DNA of 64,000 bases from Trichobilharzia regenti (GCA_944472135.2 OX235270.1:41106352-41170351); one strand, 5' to 3'. Numbered from the stretch's first letter, positions 1 through 11,640 are shown. Numbers and translations are program-made. The notes: generated from the letters alone by a model not told the origin.

Positions 1-1152
1 TGTCCGGACATTCCACAACTTACAATGGTCAACCTGTGAAGGTTTGTAGGCGTACTGGTGTAAATCCTGCAATTCTTCAAAGGAATTCCATCAAGACATG
101 ATCGGCGAGGTTGTTTGTACTATTTGTATATACGTGTGGTGTGTCATAGCAATTGGTGTATTTTGGATTCATTGTGTTTACTCGTTGTTTTCGTACCTTG
201 TTTTTATTGCATAATTTTGTTAAAATTTTCGTCGTGATTATTTATGAAGTTGTTTCGAGTCTTCTACATCCATGAATGAATTGATTGATGTTAAGGACAG
301 CAGATGGGTCGTAAACGCCGGGGAGGCTATGCTATTGCTGAGAATGAAATGCACACGGAGATAATTGTTAGCTGCGGTCCGACACGCCGGGAAGAAAGAG
401 TGTAAACGACTGAGGCTCGCATGGGTCACCGCTACTAGAACTGAGGCAGAATGAGTGACAAGCGATTTCAGTGGTAATTGGTAGTGAGTAGATAAGAGGA
501 TGTGCGTGGAGTATCATGAGGTGGTGCTATGGTCACGTTGCATTCTGCAAGAGTCATTCAAGAAAGTGGCGATTGTGTTGCAAGAGGATGTGTCAAGAGG
601 AGGTCTCTGTCTGGAGGCGCAGGTCGTCAGCGATGTGTGAGATTGTGCTGTGGGTATGCCTGTGGTGTGTTGGCTTTTCTGTTTGTTTTCCATTTCAGCT
701 CTGTCCGTGTGACCCAGGTTCTCGCAATGGCATCCAAGTCGACGTGCATTGGTCGTGAAGGAAAAAAGGGTTGGATCCCTTTTTTGCCGGGGAGTGTCAA
801 TGTAGTTGAAGATTGAACGATCAATTCATGGTTGTTTGCTCAAAATCAACTTCCCCAATTTTCGCGGAGGCATCAATACCACAGTCATCGTCTCATCGGT
901 CGCTGTTCAGAAAGAAGAGTGAAACATCGTCAGAAGTAATACAATGATTTATTATTGTAATATTTGTTTTCAGACCTTAGTCCACTTATTCTTTTTATAT
1001 GTTGGTGTACCAATAAAGAAATATCAAGCGGCAGATCGGTGTTTTGGATTTTTTGTCCGTTATAACTAAGCGATTCTGAAATCTTCAAGGAACAGCGTGG
1101 GCCTGAGCGTAGCGAGAGCTGGGCATTAACGGTTTATGAGACGTGATTGACA
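1..1152 (+). mobile_element. 3' half of a gag-only BEL/Pao LTR element (copy 1, cut by window edge)
   Basis: Positions 1-794 match, base for base with scattered changes, the internal 3' region of the complete element at 38031-41782 (from about 40880) and the reverse complement of the copy at 30217-34212. They are followed by the 3' LTR. The stretch at 500-780, missing from the plus copy near 41397, is retained here and in the minus copy, so it is ancestral. Only short chance reading frames are present. A palindromic A6GGG...CCCT6 motif and a G-rich GGGGAG tract, a likely short polypurine tract, lie directly before the LTR. The 5' half lies outside the window. Confidence 0.85.
795..1152 (+). 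repeat. 3' LTR of copy 1 (358 bp)
   Basis: Begins TGTCAATG and ends ATTGACA, so it has the TG...CA ends and a short inverted terminal repeat typical of LTRs. An AATAAA signal sits near 1011. The LTR is followed directly by a sequence that also occurs inside the RTE-type element at 12290 onward, so the element landed in a copy of that repeat. Confidence 0.85.
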
Positions 1153-1425
1153 ACCGTTCATAGCCTCTGTCAGATAAATCATATTTATTGCTACATCTAC
1201 TACTGAAATATTGGTCCCCTCAAAATAATTATCACTTATAGCTTAGTAGTAGGTGATTAAGATCTAACTGACAGTGGATTAATGTAGTAAACAGCATAAC
1301 TTATCTAACGGTAAATTGTCTACCGAAAGTCACTGAATAAATAATTTTCTATAAAATGAGACTAAAAGTAGCTTAGGGTCAATTCAACAAGTGAAAAGGG
1401 TGAGTGCATATGTACAGAATGGGGA
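1153..1425 (+). mobile_element. RTE-type 3' end with internal deletion
   Basis: 1153-1275 matches 12295-12412 and 1295-1425 matches about 13125-13262, so roughly 700 bp including the coding part is deleted relative to the 12.3-13.26 kb copy. Both copies end near the same bases, which marks the family 3' end. It was the target of the LTR element to its left. Confidence 0.7.
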
Positions 1426-1516
1426 TTTCGGGGTTGTTTTGGCAAATCGCCCTACACAAATCCTTAAACCTGACACTCTGTACCATTTGGCTCACCTTGT
1501 AGATGATCCTGTAAGA

Positions 1517-2005
1517 CTACTCTGGTGGAGTCACGTGGCTTGATTTCACCAAATGCTCGAGAATTGAGCTAGGAATTGCCTTGCATTGTCGTTTTCCTAA
1601 CCATGCCGGATAATGTTCAGAGATGCGTTTGGAAGGTGTCCGCGAAGTTGTTCCGCCAATATAACTAGCTCCACACGAGCAGCAGGTGAATTTATAAACA
1701 CACACTGAAGTGGCTAGTCCAAAGCGCCAGTTTATCCTTCGTGCATCCATTGATCATCTGTCGGCTGTAGAAATTGATTGATCCGTAGCTCATCCGTAAA
1801 GAATGCTTTCCTCAGTAATCTGCATAAGCGATTGTTCAGGATCTCAGGTGCGGTACACCTTTAAATTCAACGCTCATAAATAGCGGTGGGTTGGTAACCG
1901 TCTGATTTCTTTCAGGCTCTTGCTTTAACTTCATGATTTTCTCGATAAATCTTGGAGGATATCCATTCTCCGCTAGGACTTGTCTGAGCCCCTCCAGTTC
2001 CCCTG
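1517..2005 (-). pseudogene. Penelope-like element, GIY-YIG endonuclease end
   Basis: The minus-strand translation of 1750-1517 contains the Penelope GIY-YIG module: a VYKFTC segment, CGASYIG and SKRISEHYPAWL. Upstream (1755-2005) the translation has the usual Penelope linker with NGYPPRFIEKIM but with stops and frame changes. The RT part is absent. In intact elements this endonuclease follows the RT and nicks the target. This is a 5'-truncated dead fragment; schistosome Penelope elements of the Cercyon type are the likely source. Similar fragments are at 57-58 kb and 62.7-63.5 kb. Confidence 0.7.
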
Positions 2006-2689
2006 TTGTTAAGTTGATACTCAGCTACTTTTATTGTCACTCAATAAAAATTTTTATCTTATCAAATTTCTTACTTTTTGCCGTTAAGTACCACGTAATT
2101 TACAACTTTTATTTTTTTTACTTCTAAAGCCACTTCTGGGTAATTATATCAATCATGCCACCTCCTTCGCTACTATATATATTTTGGTAAATATAAATAC
2201 AACTGTACACAGCTAGCCTCGGAAGATGATTTCGTCGATAAAGAAAATTTTCTTCGTTGAACTTGTCTTTTATTTTCTTCATAATGGCGTTTGACTAAGC
2301 GATTCATAGTTTGCTAGTTAATCAGCTAAAGGCCATGATGCAGCCAGCGACTGCTGTTACACTAGTGCATCATTGATTGATTGCTGGTTTACTACGCACT
2401 CACTCGTCTTCTCGTGGTGGGAGAGAGGGGGTTCTACTTTTGAATCCACCGATGCACAATCCTTAACCTCTCTCGCTCCACCGGTAGTAAGGAATCTCGA
2501 TATAGTGGGAGGGGGAGTTGAGGAGCATGGGATATAATCAGAAGGAAACACCACCACTTTGTCTTAGGATACATGTTATCTCCAAGTTTGGTGTGCGGCT
2601 GCAACACAACACATGATAGTGTTGGTTTGCGTTTCGAAAGAAAGCCCCAGATTGTTAAGTTAAAAGTCACTTACCTGGAACACATTGTG
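2006..2689. other. No recognised gene
   Basis: AT-rich DNA with T-rich runs at 2025-2130 and only short chance open frames. No domain, tRNA or known repeat was recognised. Confidence 0.5.
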
Positions 2690-3300
2690 TCGATCAAAGG
2701 ACGTGTATTGCTCAAGAGTTTGCTCCGTGATCCTTCATCGCTGTTGAGTAGTAGTGAGACATGGCCATTGTAGGTAAAGGAGATGAAAAGGTTAACTGTC
2801 TTTGATTTACCATAGGTGTTTGCTTTTTAACTCTTATTGTTAGATGGTACAGTAGGTTGAGTAATATCAAATTTAGGGCCTAGAGTGTTAGGTGATTAGG
2901 GTGGTAAGTGAATCGATGAGGTTGCTAGGCGCTACATCTATGGGGATGACTAAGCCAACTCAATAGGAGGGAGGGGGTGTAGGTTACCTGATTGAGAGGT
3001 GTTCATGGGATCTTATGAACCAATGAAGGCATGAAATAATTGGTGATATGGCTCAAAATCGTCGTTGTCAATGGCTGGCACATATGCATCCACTCCTTGA
3101 GATTTATCATATCCAATCAAACTTTATTGTTCCTCGATATTACTATTCTTCTTTTTGCCTCATATCTCTTTTCACTGTCTGTATTTTGCATTTCTTTTTA
3201 CTTTCTTCTCTTGCTTTGTCTACTACTTGGAGTATGATGACTCGAACTGCTGTACATCGGTGCAAAGTTTTGTGTGGAAATCAGTCAGTGTCCTCAGGAT
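2690..3300 (+). pseudogene. Decayed RTE C-terminal/3' end copy
   Basis: Aligns with 12433-13120: the remnants of the GCETW region (about 2755), the region encoding the AQNRSQW motif (about 3050) and the T-rich 3' UTR are in the same order. Many stops and indels. It is much older than the copies at 4.2-5.7 and 11.7-13.2 kb. Confidence 0.6.
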
Positions 3301-3310
3301 TCTAAGAACA

Positions 3311-3600
3311 CCAATCAAGGCTGAAGACAATTGGTGATGATATGCCTGAATATTGACATGTACGCATTCACTACTTCTTGTGATTTGTCATATCCTCTTA
3401 AACCATCATGTTCTTCCATGTCACTATTTTTTCCTCCCTCGTGCATTTCTGCTTATTATGGTTCTTTTGAATATCAATTTTTCTATCCGTTTTGTCATTT
3501 TTTTGTGTACTACATGGAGTGTTGTGTCAACTTGGACTGCTGTACTTCTATGCAAAGTTCTATGTTGAAACCAAGTCAATCAGACGCTCCTACATTTATT
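3311..3600 (+). repeat. Second decayed copy of the same RTE 3' end
   Basis: Repeats the last part of the preceding copy (the stretch from the MAQNR-coding region through the T-rich 3' UTR) in direct orientation, so two degenerate 3' ends lie in tandem. No open frame is preserved. Confidence 0.5.
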
Positions 3601-3626
3601 TATCGAAATTTATTCAACTTATTCAC

Positions 3627-3841
3627 CCTCAGTCACTTTTGTTGTATGATATGTGTGTTTCCTCTTTAATTGTAGATGATACTTTAGTCTATGTTGACTT
3701 AAGTAGTGATCCGAATTTGTTTCAGTCCCACGGTGATTATCAATTTGACATATATCGTCATATGAAATCACATAATCGGTAGGTATACATAAAATGATTT
3801 GCATTTTCGTGTTTACAAGTATAGAGCAAAGATGTTGTCCC
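3627..3841 (+). repeat. Exon-bearing repeat unit, copy a
   Basis: A block of about 215 bp that recurs at 5365-5578 in direct orientation (about 96 percent by eye) and at 11836-12049 in inverted orientation. It contains an exon-like segment with splice signals. Confidence 0.75.
3676..3778 (+). CDS. Exon-like segment with cyclin-box-like peptide (copy a)
   Basis: A pyrimidine-rich tract ending in TTGTAG precedes 103 open bases, and a GTAGGT donor follows. Entered after two bases, the frame reads 33 codons; the peptide has DTLVYVDLSSDPNLFQ and then DYQFDIYRHMKSHN. The last part resembles the DIY-x-YL helix at the start of mitotic cyclin boxes, but it is too short to be sure. The other two copies have GTAAGT donors. 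No downstream cyclin-box exon was found in the window, so this may be a stray duplicated exon rather than part of a working gene. Confidence 0.3.
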
Positions 3842-4211
3842 TTATTACTGTCCATTATAACAATACACACTCAGCATTTTCTTGGTGTAATTCTTTGCTA
3901 AGCTTTATTTTATGTTTTAGAAACAGATAAAGTTTGAGTCAATTCACTCTGTTTTTAAGTATATTTAAACCAGGATTGTTTATCGTCAGTACTGAGGAAG
4001 GACTAAATCTGTGGGCAAAACTAATCCTACAATCAGCGCGAGCATCAGGTTCACCGACAGTACATAAGTGAATCTCACTTCAAAAAGTGCAGCGATTCAA
4101 GAGAAAATCGAAGATGATGATGATGAGGAGGAGGAGGAGTAGGAGGAGGAGGTCTAAACTCTATCTATACATAGTAGAAATGCTGTCAACTCAACTGATG
4201 AGAAAGTATAT
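3842..4211. other. Spacer with a purine-rich simple repeat
   Basis: Contains a GAT then GAG trinucleotide tract at 4111-4152. No gene recognised. Confidence 0.6.
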
Positions 4212-4450
4212 AGCACTATAGAAAATTATTTATTCAGTGACTTTCGGAAGACAATTTACCGCTAGATAAGTTATGCCATTTACTGTCTGTCTGTTTTCAA
4301 CATAGAACTTTGCACAAATGTGCGGAAGTTCAAGTCGCCACACTCCCTGTAGCACGCGAAGCAAGAGAAGAAAGTACAAGAAAAGCATAATAGAAACAGT
4401 GAGCAGAGGTGTGAGACAAAGGAAGAGTAATAACGAAAAACAAAACAGTT

Positions 4451-4954
4451 TCATTGGAGATCATAAGTCACAAGGAGTGGATGCATCTGCGCTAGCCACT
4501 GAGAACGATTTTGAGCCATGTCACCAATTGTTTCCAACCATAGATTTTTACCGTCCCGAGGACCCCAGCCTGGAAGTCTACACCTTCCTACGTGGCTAAG
4601 ACCAACTGTTGTGAATTTCGTTGACTGATACCAAGTTTTTGTTTGACCGCCGCTAGCTTTTTTCCAGCCTGACCCTATATCCGCTAACGTTGCTCGTCGA
4701 GGGAGGCGATGGCTTGGCATACGTAATACATGTCCTAACCATCTCAGTCTTTGTAACTTCACGACTTCGTCGACTGATTTCCCCTGTTTACCTAGAACTC
4801 TACGCCTAACCTCAATGTTGCTCACCCTATTATGCCACTTTACACGGGAAATAGAGCGCAGGCACCTATGATCAAAGACAGCTAGTCTTTTCATGTCTTC
4901 CACTCTCAGTGGCCAGGTCTCACAACCATAAAGGAGGACTGATGAGCAGTACAC
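4451..4954 (-). pseudogene. RTE-clade reverse transcriptase, C-terminal 167 residues
   Basis: Open frame of 167 codons with the RTE post-RT signature: LLYGCETW at the start, then FDHRCLRSISRVKWHNRVSN, RLRWLGHVLRMPSHRLPRR and AQNRSQW near the end. The endonuclease and catalytic RT core are absent, so no active enzyme is made. The mirror copy at 12460-12963 gives an identical protein. This subfamily differs clearly from the RTE element at 21922-24907, which has YGSETW and an NRSQWRCAAEAL ending. The open frame in a truncated copy suggests a recent origin rather than selection. Confidence 0.7.
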
Positions 4955-5413
4955 CCGCCCTTTGGTCGATAGTCGAACATCTCGTCTACGCCAGAGTCGG
5001 CGTAGATCTTAATCACCTACTACTAAGCTATAAGTGATAATTATTTTGTGGGGACCCATATTTCAGTAGTAGGTGTAGTGATAAATATGATTTATGTGGC
5101 AGAGGCTATGAACGGTTGTCACCATATGATGAAGAGGAGAGTATTTCGAAAGGAAGACTGGAGTCCATCCGTCATCCACGTAGTGGGATTGTTGGTCGTC
5201 CACGCGGGGCCACCATCAGTCAAGCTATGTTTAGGGGAAATTATGATGATGATGATGATGATGTATGGGTATCTCTTGTAAATAGGTCAACAGTGTCTTA
5301 TTTATAGGAGATACCCAACTTTCATTGACGATATATATATATATATACAGACACACACACACACCTTCAGTCACTTTTGTTGTATGATATGTGTGTTTCC
5401 TCTTTAATTGTAG

Positions 5414-5516
5414 ATGATACTTTAGTCTATGTTGACTTAAGTAGTGATCCGAATTTGTTTCAGTCCCAGGGTGATTATCAATTCGACATATGTCGTCATA
5501 TGAAATCACATAATCG
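5414..5516 (+). CDS. Exon-like segment (copy b)
   Basis: Same 103-bp open segment as at 3676-3778, with a TTGTAG acceptor and a stronger GTAAGT donor; Q replaces H and C replaces Y in the peptide. It lies inside the left inverted arm. Confidence 0.3.
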
Positions 5517-5764
5517 GTAAGTATACATAAAATGATTTGCTTTTTTGTGTTTTCAAGTATAGACCAAAGTTGTTGTCCTATTGTTGCAAATTTCAGATTT
5601 GATCATGAGTTGATATCAGTTAGGGAACCATTGGATAGTCTAGACGCTTCAGCAATACATTATTACCACTGCGATCCGACTGAAAAACCTTTCAGTCAAA
5701 CCATTCAGCCACTGGGACTCGATGCAATGACCTACGATTTCTGACTTTTGCCTGAAAAGCTTCT

Positions 5765-5795
5765 GTTTTGTCCCAATGATTATCCCTACCAGAAG
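5765..5795 (+). repeat. Short CR1 ORF2 tail fragment
   Basis: About 30 bases directly inside the arm end are identical to 43331-43361, where they encode the end of a CR1 ORF2. Confidence 0.5.
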
Positions 5796-8159
5796 GGATG
5801 GAGGGGAAGCAGCAGATAATGATGTTACTTCAGGCAATTCACCGCATAGTTTTGTCGTTAGGTAGTGAAACCACATAATATTGGTTTTCGGTGAAAAGTT
5901 TTTCCAATTATTTCTATGGGGGAGGAGGAGAAGAAAGAGGGTGAGGATATACGTTATGACGTGTTATATTTTCCGCGACTCAGGTTTTTTCGTCTTTCAT
6001 TGGCTAGAACGGTGGCGGTCAATTGGATATTTGATTTGTCCTTGGTAGGTCGTATCGTGTGAGGTTTTGTGTGATTGTGTTATGCGCCGTTTGCAAGCAA
6101 ATTTGACAAAGATAGATGTAATATTTGACTATTTTAACATTGTTTCACTGTTTTTTATACAGATACACTTCTCTTTTCGCTATGAACTCCCTGGAAACTA
6201 GTCAGGTATTATGGTTCCTATCAGTGACTACCATCCCGTGGGTGCCAATGCATTTCTTGAGTTGTGGTTATAGGAACAGTATTTCCTACTTCGTGATTTC
6301 TCACTCACATAGTCTGGTATCCTGTGTTTCTTGCGACTTAGCTGTCACAAGCTGTTGCAATAATGTGCTTCGTTAACGAGCCCTTTTTCTAGAATTTCAT
6401 CGCAGGTAATCAGTGCGAGCGCAAGCAGCACATATGTAAGAAGTTACAAAAACATTAGAAGACTTTCAAAAGGCGTGAACTTCATGTATTGCTAACAGTG
6501 ACGAACTTTTCCGCATACCAGTATGTGGATACGTTCACATGCGTATAGGAAATCCACGAGTGAGACATTGTATTTTAGTGGGACAGCTTTGTGAAACTTT
6601 CATCTAGCTTGTATGTTTCGCTCTAGTATTTTTGTCCCTCAGACCAATAACAAAGTATTATCAAATGTATTCTTGTAGTATGATTTGATGGCACAATTAC
6701 TGGCAGTTAATAATATTATGTATGCGTTATGTTCATGATATTTTCTGCACCATTAACGTGCTCCACATTTCAAAAAGAGTGTAACTTAGAAAGACTATAC
6801 TTAACTCAACTGTGGTCATGCATGTTAATTATTTAAATGCTTAATTTATTCAAGTGAATTTAATCTGTATCACCTTTAGAAATGATAAGTCGCAATGAGG
6901 TCTGCCAGTTAATTAAATTCAGTGGAAGCAGATGTAGCTGCATTCGTACAAAGATATCCGAAAAACAGTGATGAGCGTCTTACGACTTATAACCAGATAC
7001 ATTTACATAATCAGTATTAGGAATTGATTCTACATGCAACAACAAGTGAAGGTAAGTTCACTCATTCATGTATAACCATGCAGATATTCTGTTTTGCAGT
7101 TTGTGATACCGGATAGCTTTGGATGTGGGGATAGAGTTCTGTTTACTTGAATTTTGGAAAAATTCAGAGGTGACGCACTTCGGACAGTGGGCAGTTTCCG
7201 TCGAATAATAGGAGATACTTTGCAAACGAAGACTTTCATCTTTGACTGTGCTCAGATAATACATGTAAATAAACTTGTTTGCGTGGCAGTAAAATAAAAT
7301 TTTCTATCTAATATTCTTGTGTTGTATTTGTTCTGCATACGGTGGGAATACGGCATGGTAGACCGGTACTCCCTAGGATATGAACTCGTTACTGTATATA
7401 GGTGTAATTCTGTAGGAACACTATCGATCGATATAAGTAGTGAATTATAAGTACTTTACTCAAGCCCAAAAATCTGCCTAAAGTTACGCGATTACGTCTC
7501 CTAGTCATAGGGCAGTCTGTAGGGACCAAGTACACAAATACTTCAGTATTTGAAAAATAAGAAATGAACTCGGGCACTGCAATTGAGTCGATTTCTTAAA
7601 AGGTGAAGTGTATTCAAAAGTAGTTCATTACCAATATTTCACTTAAAGCGTGATGTCGATTTATATGATTATGGGTGTTAACTTACAGTGTAAGGTGAAG
7701 TGTACAAGAGACGAATAATTGAATAGGTTGAGCTGTAGCAATCGTAGTCACACTTACATTACACTAAAATATGCCACCAATTACTTCGTCAGGTCTCATT
7801 GATAAGTCATGCCTGCATCTAGTCATCATGACAAATATAGCTACACTCAGATAGAACAAGAAAGGTCTGGTAAGCATGATGTTAAATATATTTTAATGAA
7901 AAATAATAACAAGCAAATGTCTTTACGCAGTCGTTGGTCGTAATCATTGGGGCAATGTTGAATCGCTGTGACCGGGTTGACTGACGTTACCGGATATCTG
8001 CAAATAAGTAAACAAAGTGTTTTTTTAATTCGCTGAAATAAGAAAGAAGTAATATTAAAGTTAAACGCTTTATATTTGCCTACCTTTGCTGAAAATGGTT
8101 CATTCTCCTTTCTCATTCTTCGTTCATGACAGCATTTTTCTGTGGTTTTTACTGTCACA
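5796..8159. other. No confident gene
   Basis: AT-rich sequence with short open frames lacking recognisable domains. Possible splice-flanked segments near 7997 and 8084-8151 (minus) were too weak to annotate. Confidence 0.4.
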
Positions 8160-8164
8160 CATAT

Positions 8165-8530
8165 TGTCATCAAAGTCTCATAAACCGTTAATGCCCAGCT
8201 CTCGCTACGCTCGGGCCCACGCTGTTCTTAGAAGATTTCTGAGAAACGCTTAGTAACAACGGACGAAAAAACCAGAACACCAATTGTTGACTTGAGTATT
8301 ATGTATTGTTACACCAGCATATAAATCAAGTATCACTAATCAAACTAAGGTCTGTAAACAAATATTACAATAATAAATCGTTATGTTACTTCTGACGATG
8401 TTTCAATCTTCTTTCTGAACAGCGACCGATGAGACGATGACTGTCGTATTGATGCTTCCGCGAAAATCGAGGAAGTTGATTTTGAGCAAACAACCGTGAA
8501 TTGATCGTTCAATCTTCAACTACATTGACA
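8165..8530 (-). mobile_element. Solo LTR of the gag-only BEL/Pao family with perfect 5-bp TSD
   Basis: Reverse complement of the family LTR, 366 bp, beginning TGTCAATG and ending with TGACA on its own strand. It is flanked by CATAT at 8160-8164 and again at 8531-8535. No internal sequence lies on either side, so this is a solo LTR left after LTR-LTR recombination. The 5-bp TSD agrees with BEL/Pao integration. Confidence 0.92.
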
Positions 8531-8535
8531 CATAT

Positions 8536-10040
8536 TCTTCGTCTTCTAAAGGATAGCAGCAAGCAAATAATAATAATTAGAACAGGTTATGATAAGAGTT
8601 AAATTGTAAACCCTTCACAATGAACACTGTACATTTGGCTAAGTGCTATGTCCTTGGAATGTTAGTATACATTTGCAATGTGTAATGCCAACTATATCGG
8701 TGTAAGCATAGAAAATATGACGTTTTCCATGAAAATACAGCTTTGTTCAAGCACTGGTGCTGTTGTGTTTCTAATAAAAGCAACTAGACTGTAAGCGAGC
8801 AACTAATAGGCACAAAGAGTAAGTCTCAGCTTTAATAAAGGCATATCCAGTTAAGATAAAATGTAGTGTAATAGTGCACAAATGAAAAGACCATCGTGAA
8901 GTAGATAAGGGATATTTCAGTGACAGGTAAGTTGAAATATCTGCAACCTTACAATTTTCTAAGATAACCTGACATGTAAGATCTCTCACAAATTTCTGTA
9001 GAGCCTGTGGGGTACCACGGATGGTTTGCCGTCAATCTGAGCTTTGGAAGGATGATTCACAAATGCAAAAGGTAATAATCATCGAAACTGAGGTAGTATT
9101 TTCTAGCTGTTCAGCATTTTTTCCTTTGAGGCAGTTTCTTATCAACAGTTTGCAGTATTCATAGTGAGTCTATAGGAACCTTCAGTGTATCATGATTTTC
9201 ACCAAATATCCTTTAACTCACAGAAGCAGGCAGTAACCCCATACACTCAAGCATTGTAACCAGAACATCACAAAATGCTTACAGATAACTTGTTTAGTAA
9301 TAACTGCTTGAAATATAAGGGCTATAAGTGCATCTTTCATAGCCACAATTAAGTCATTAAGGATCTCAGAATATCTTAGTGATTTGAAACAAAATAATTA
9401 TTAAGATTGATATAATCTATGTAACAGGTGTAGTAGTTGTATGACACACCTGCTAGCTACTAATCAACAGATAACTGATACTCATTTTAAGTACTCTGAC
9501 ATTAAGTACTCTGCCATTGCCTGTAGTATATTTACAACCTTAAGATTTGAAACAACTTGCGAAAAACAAACCCTCAACGCACTATAATGCAAATAATACT
9601 CTTTCTATGCGAACTTTCTTCAAAAGGATGACTTCTTCATTGATAATCCGTCCGATCTATAATATACAATTTTACGCTTTAATATGAAAAAAATAATGCC
9701 GTGTGGCTCCAGACGTCTAAAGCTAGTCAAATATGATCTATTTCCCAAAAAATAGGCGATTATAACGCCTGTAGCCGTGAACGCGGTAACCGATGTCGCT
9801 GAGCGATAACACCAGGTTATAGCGTATATCCTCACACGAAGAAAGGAAAATAAACAAAATCATAATAAGCGGGTGAAAAAGAATAATAGTAATAATGCAT
9901 TTAAACAAACGGATAGAATAATCAATTTAATTATTATTCAATATACGGCAACAAGACTGAAGAAAGTTTGCCACGTACATTTTTCAACAGAATACCAATC
10001 ATTGTCAGCAGTATGCATCCACACCGTGGGTTAACTATTT
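8536..10040. other. No recognised gene
   Basis: AT-rich, many stops in all frames, no known repeat recognised by eye. Confidence 0.4.
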
Positions 10041-10053
10041 CGACCAGTCAAGT

Positions 10054-10295
10054 TTGCAATGTGGCCACAATGGTAGGTGGCTTACGACTACAAAATGCAA
10101 TGTCAATTGTTTCAATCAGATGGTAGAAGGCGATCGGAAAGGAACCTTGGATTGGTTTCATGCTTGTTGGCACTTGTCGGCAAGACGTATCTGTAATTCT
10201 GAAGGAGCTTCTATCCTCTTTGAGACTCGAACCCAGGTCACTCAGTGTTGCATCCAGGGAGGTTTCCACAGTCCTATAGAGGTTTGTGATTGACC
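10054..10295 (-). repeat. tRNA-like repeat (possible SINE fragment)
   Basis: The minus strand has a B-box-like GGTTCGAGTCTC near 10222-10235. A similar B-box with flanking CTCA occurs at 61395. The pol III A box is not clear. Confidence 0.3.
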
Positions 10296-10424
10296 ACCTT
10301 TAAGACTGTAGTGAATACTTCGACTGGACAATTGGTAATGACTGAAATTCGGAAACCCGCCGATTAGAAATTCTACAAGATTACATGAATTCGCCTAACA
10401 CTGCACATTGAGGGAAGCAGATGA

Positions 10425-10575
10425 AATATCAGGCTGAATCGATCGACATGGTTAGGACATGCGTCACGCAGGCCAAACAATCGTCTTTCTCATCGAGCAA
10501 CGTTAGCTGACATAGGATAAAATCAGAGAAGAGCTAGGGGTAGTCAGATCAAAACTTGGAACCGATCCATGAAGT
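10425..10575 (+). pseudogene. Decayed RTE C-terminal fragment
   Basis: Matches the stretch of 12660-12790 that encodes RLGHVLRMPSHR...RRATLADIG...TKTW, with frameshifts. Only about 150 bp remain. Confidence 0.55.
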
Positions 10576-10973
10576 GTGTTATTGTTGATTTAACCCCCGA
10601 AGGCATGTTTAGACTATCTTGTTGGTGTCTCCTGGACGCTATTTCAGAATTCAGTGTCACTTGCACCGAATTACAAGTAGGTAATCCATCTGACTAACGG
10701 AAACGCATGAAACATAAACAGAGGATCAGAACTGAGAAGACTCCTTGCGGGTGGCTACACAACCTGTTTGAAGTGAAGTTTTAAGAACTTACAACCTGGC
10801 ATAGACTGTTTTGCAAGGTGGCTGAAGACATACAATTTTCAGGGTCAACCATCAACCCGCTTTCCCAGAATGTACGCGCCAACGCAATCAATAGCTCGTT
10901 GGTCATATGAAAGAAACACCTTACTGCCTCCAAAACACGTATTATTTACCGTAACACTTTCAACATAATGTTG

Positions 10974-11197
10974 TATTATTATTTCCTATAATTCCTAGAG
11001 GAACATAGGGTTTCAGCCGCGCGTCTCCATTGCGTTCGGTCCTCTGCCAACGTTTTCACCCAGTTCCAATTCTCCCACTCGCTTTCATCTCCTCATCACA
11101 TGACCTACTCCAAGTCACCCTTGGACGACCAACTCGCCACTTCCCATTCGGGTCCCACTCGAGCGCTTGTCTAGTGATGTCACTTAATGGTTTCCTC
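10974..11197 (-). mobile_element. 5'-truncated RTE insertion with 13-bp TSD
   Basis: 224 bp matching the last part of the RTE element at 21922-24907 (compare 21938-22152): the conserved end of the coding region, the AGGAACTA-type end and an ATT-rich tail at 10974-10985. It is flanked by CAACATAATGTTG at 10961-10973 and at 11198-11210, which is a target-primed reverse transcription signature. No intact ORF. Confidence 0.9.
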
Positions 11198-11231
11198 CAA
11201 CATAATGTTGAGTGATTCATATATCACTCAA

Positions 11232-11640
11232 AACCTACAACACGGCCGTTTCGTCCCTAGTTTAGGACTCCTCGTCAGTATGAACTAACATTGCAACTTT
11301 CGAACCCAGGAATGATCTACCGGTTACAATGTGAGTTTGTAGACCATCCAACCACTAGGACCTACCCAATCCAATCGCCCATGAATTCCAACGCGCCTGC
11401 CAATTCGTGATACATATATATAGCGCAACAGCCAGTCAATGGCATAAGTGAAAGTGAGGGAACTGATGTCTTATCTGACTTGGTGGACCCCGTCGGTTAC
11501 AACTTCTCACTAAAACTCCAGGTAACTTTTTCCTGCATACAGTCAGTTGCTAATAACCATCAGATTGATTAATCAAGTGTTAGTGTATGCAGGAGGATTT
11601 GAGTGGTTACAAGTATAATCACAAGCTAGCTGACAACATC
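11232..11640 (-). mobile_element. SM-alpha-type SINE with hammerhead core (copy B)
   Basis: On the minus strand a tRNA-like head (A box near 11370, B box GGTTCGAAAG-type near 11300-11312) is followed by a hammerhead motif. Hammerhead-carrying SM-alpha SINEs are known from Schistosoma. The order matches the other copies at 14.4, 48.1, 60.8 and 62.0 kb. Confidence 0.75.
11242..11282 (-). ncRNA. Hammerhead ribozyme core of SM-alpha copy B
   Basis: Minus strand reads CTGACGA, stem II GTCC/GGAC pairing around a short loop, then GAAAC: all invariant core bases are present. Stem III is the self-complementary 8-mer ACGGCCGT. The base at the cleavage position is G instead of A, C or U, so self-cleavage is doubtful. 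Stem I pairing was not verified. Confidence 0.7.

Larger units (their letters stand above)
4212..5764. repeat. Left arm of a 1.55-kb inverted duplication
   Basis: Every position pairs with the minus strand of 11650-13202 without net indels (paired coordinates sum to 17414), with only a few substitutions seen in the translations. It contains a minus-strand RTE C-terminal reading frame, a (GAT)n tract at 5243-5264, a (TA)n/(CA)n tract at 5331-5364, the exon-bearing unit and an SM-alpha-related segment at 5595-5764. Confidence 0.9.

Noticed and set aside
5231..5281. Poly-Met and poly-His runs in translated frames (also at 12133-12183)
   Set aside because: They are translations of the (GAT)n simple repeat, not proteins.
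7997..8151. Possible two-exon end of a minus-strand gene beside the solo LTR (exon-like 8084-8151 and a segment starting 7997 after TTTGCAG)
   Set aside because: Segments are short, the second ends after 17 codons, and there is no family or upstream exon to support them.
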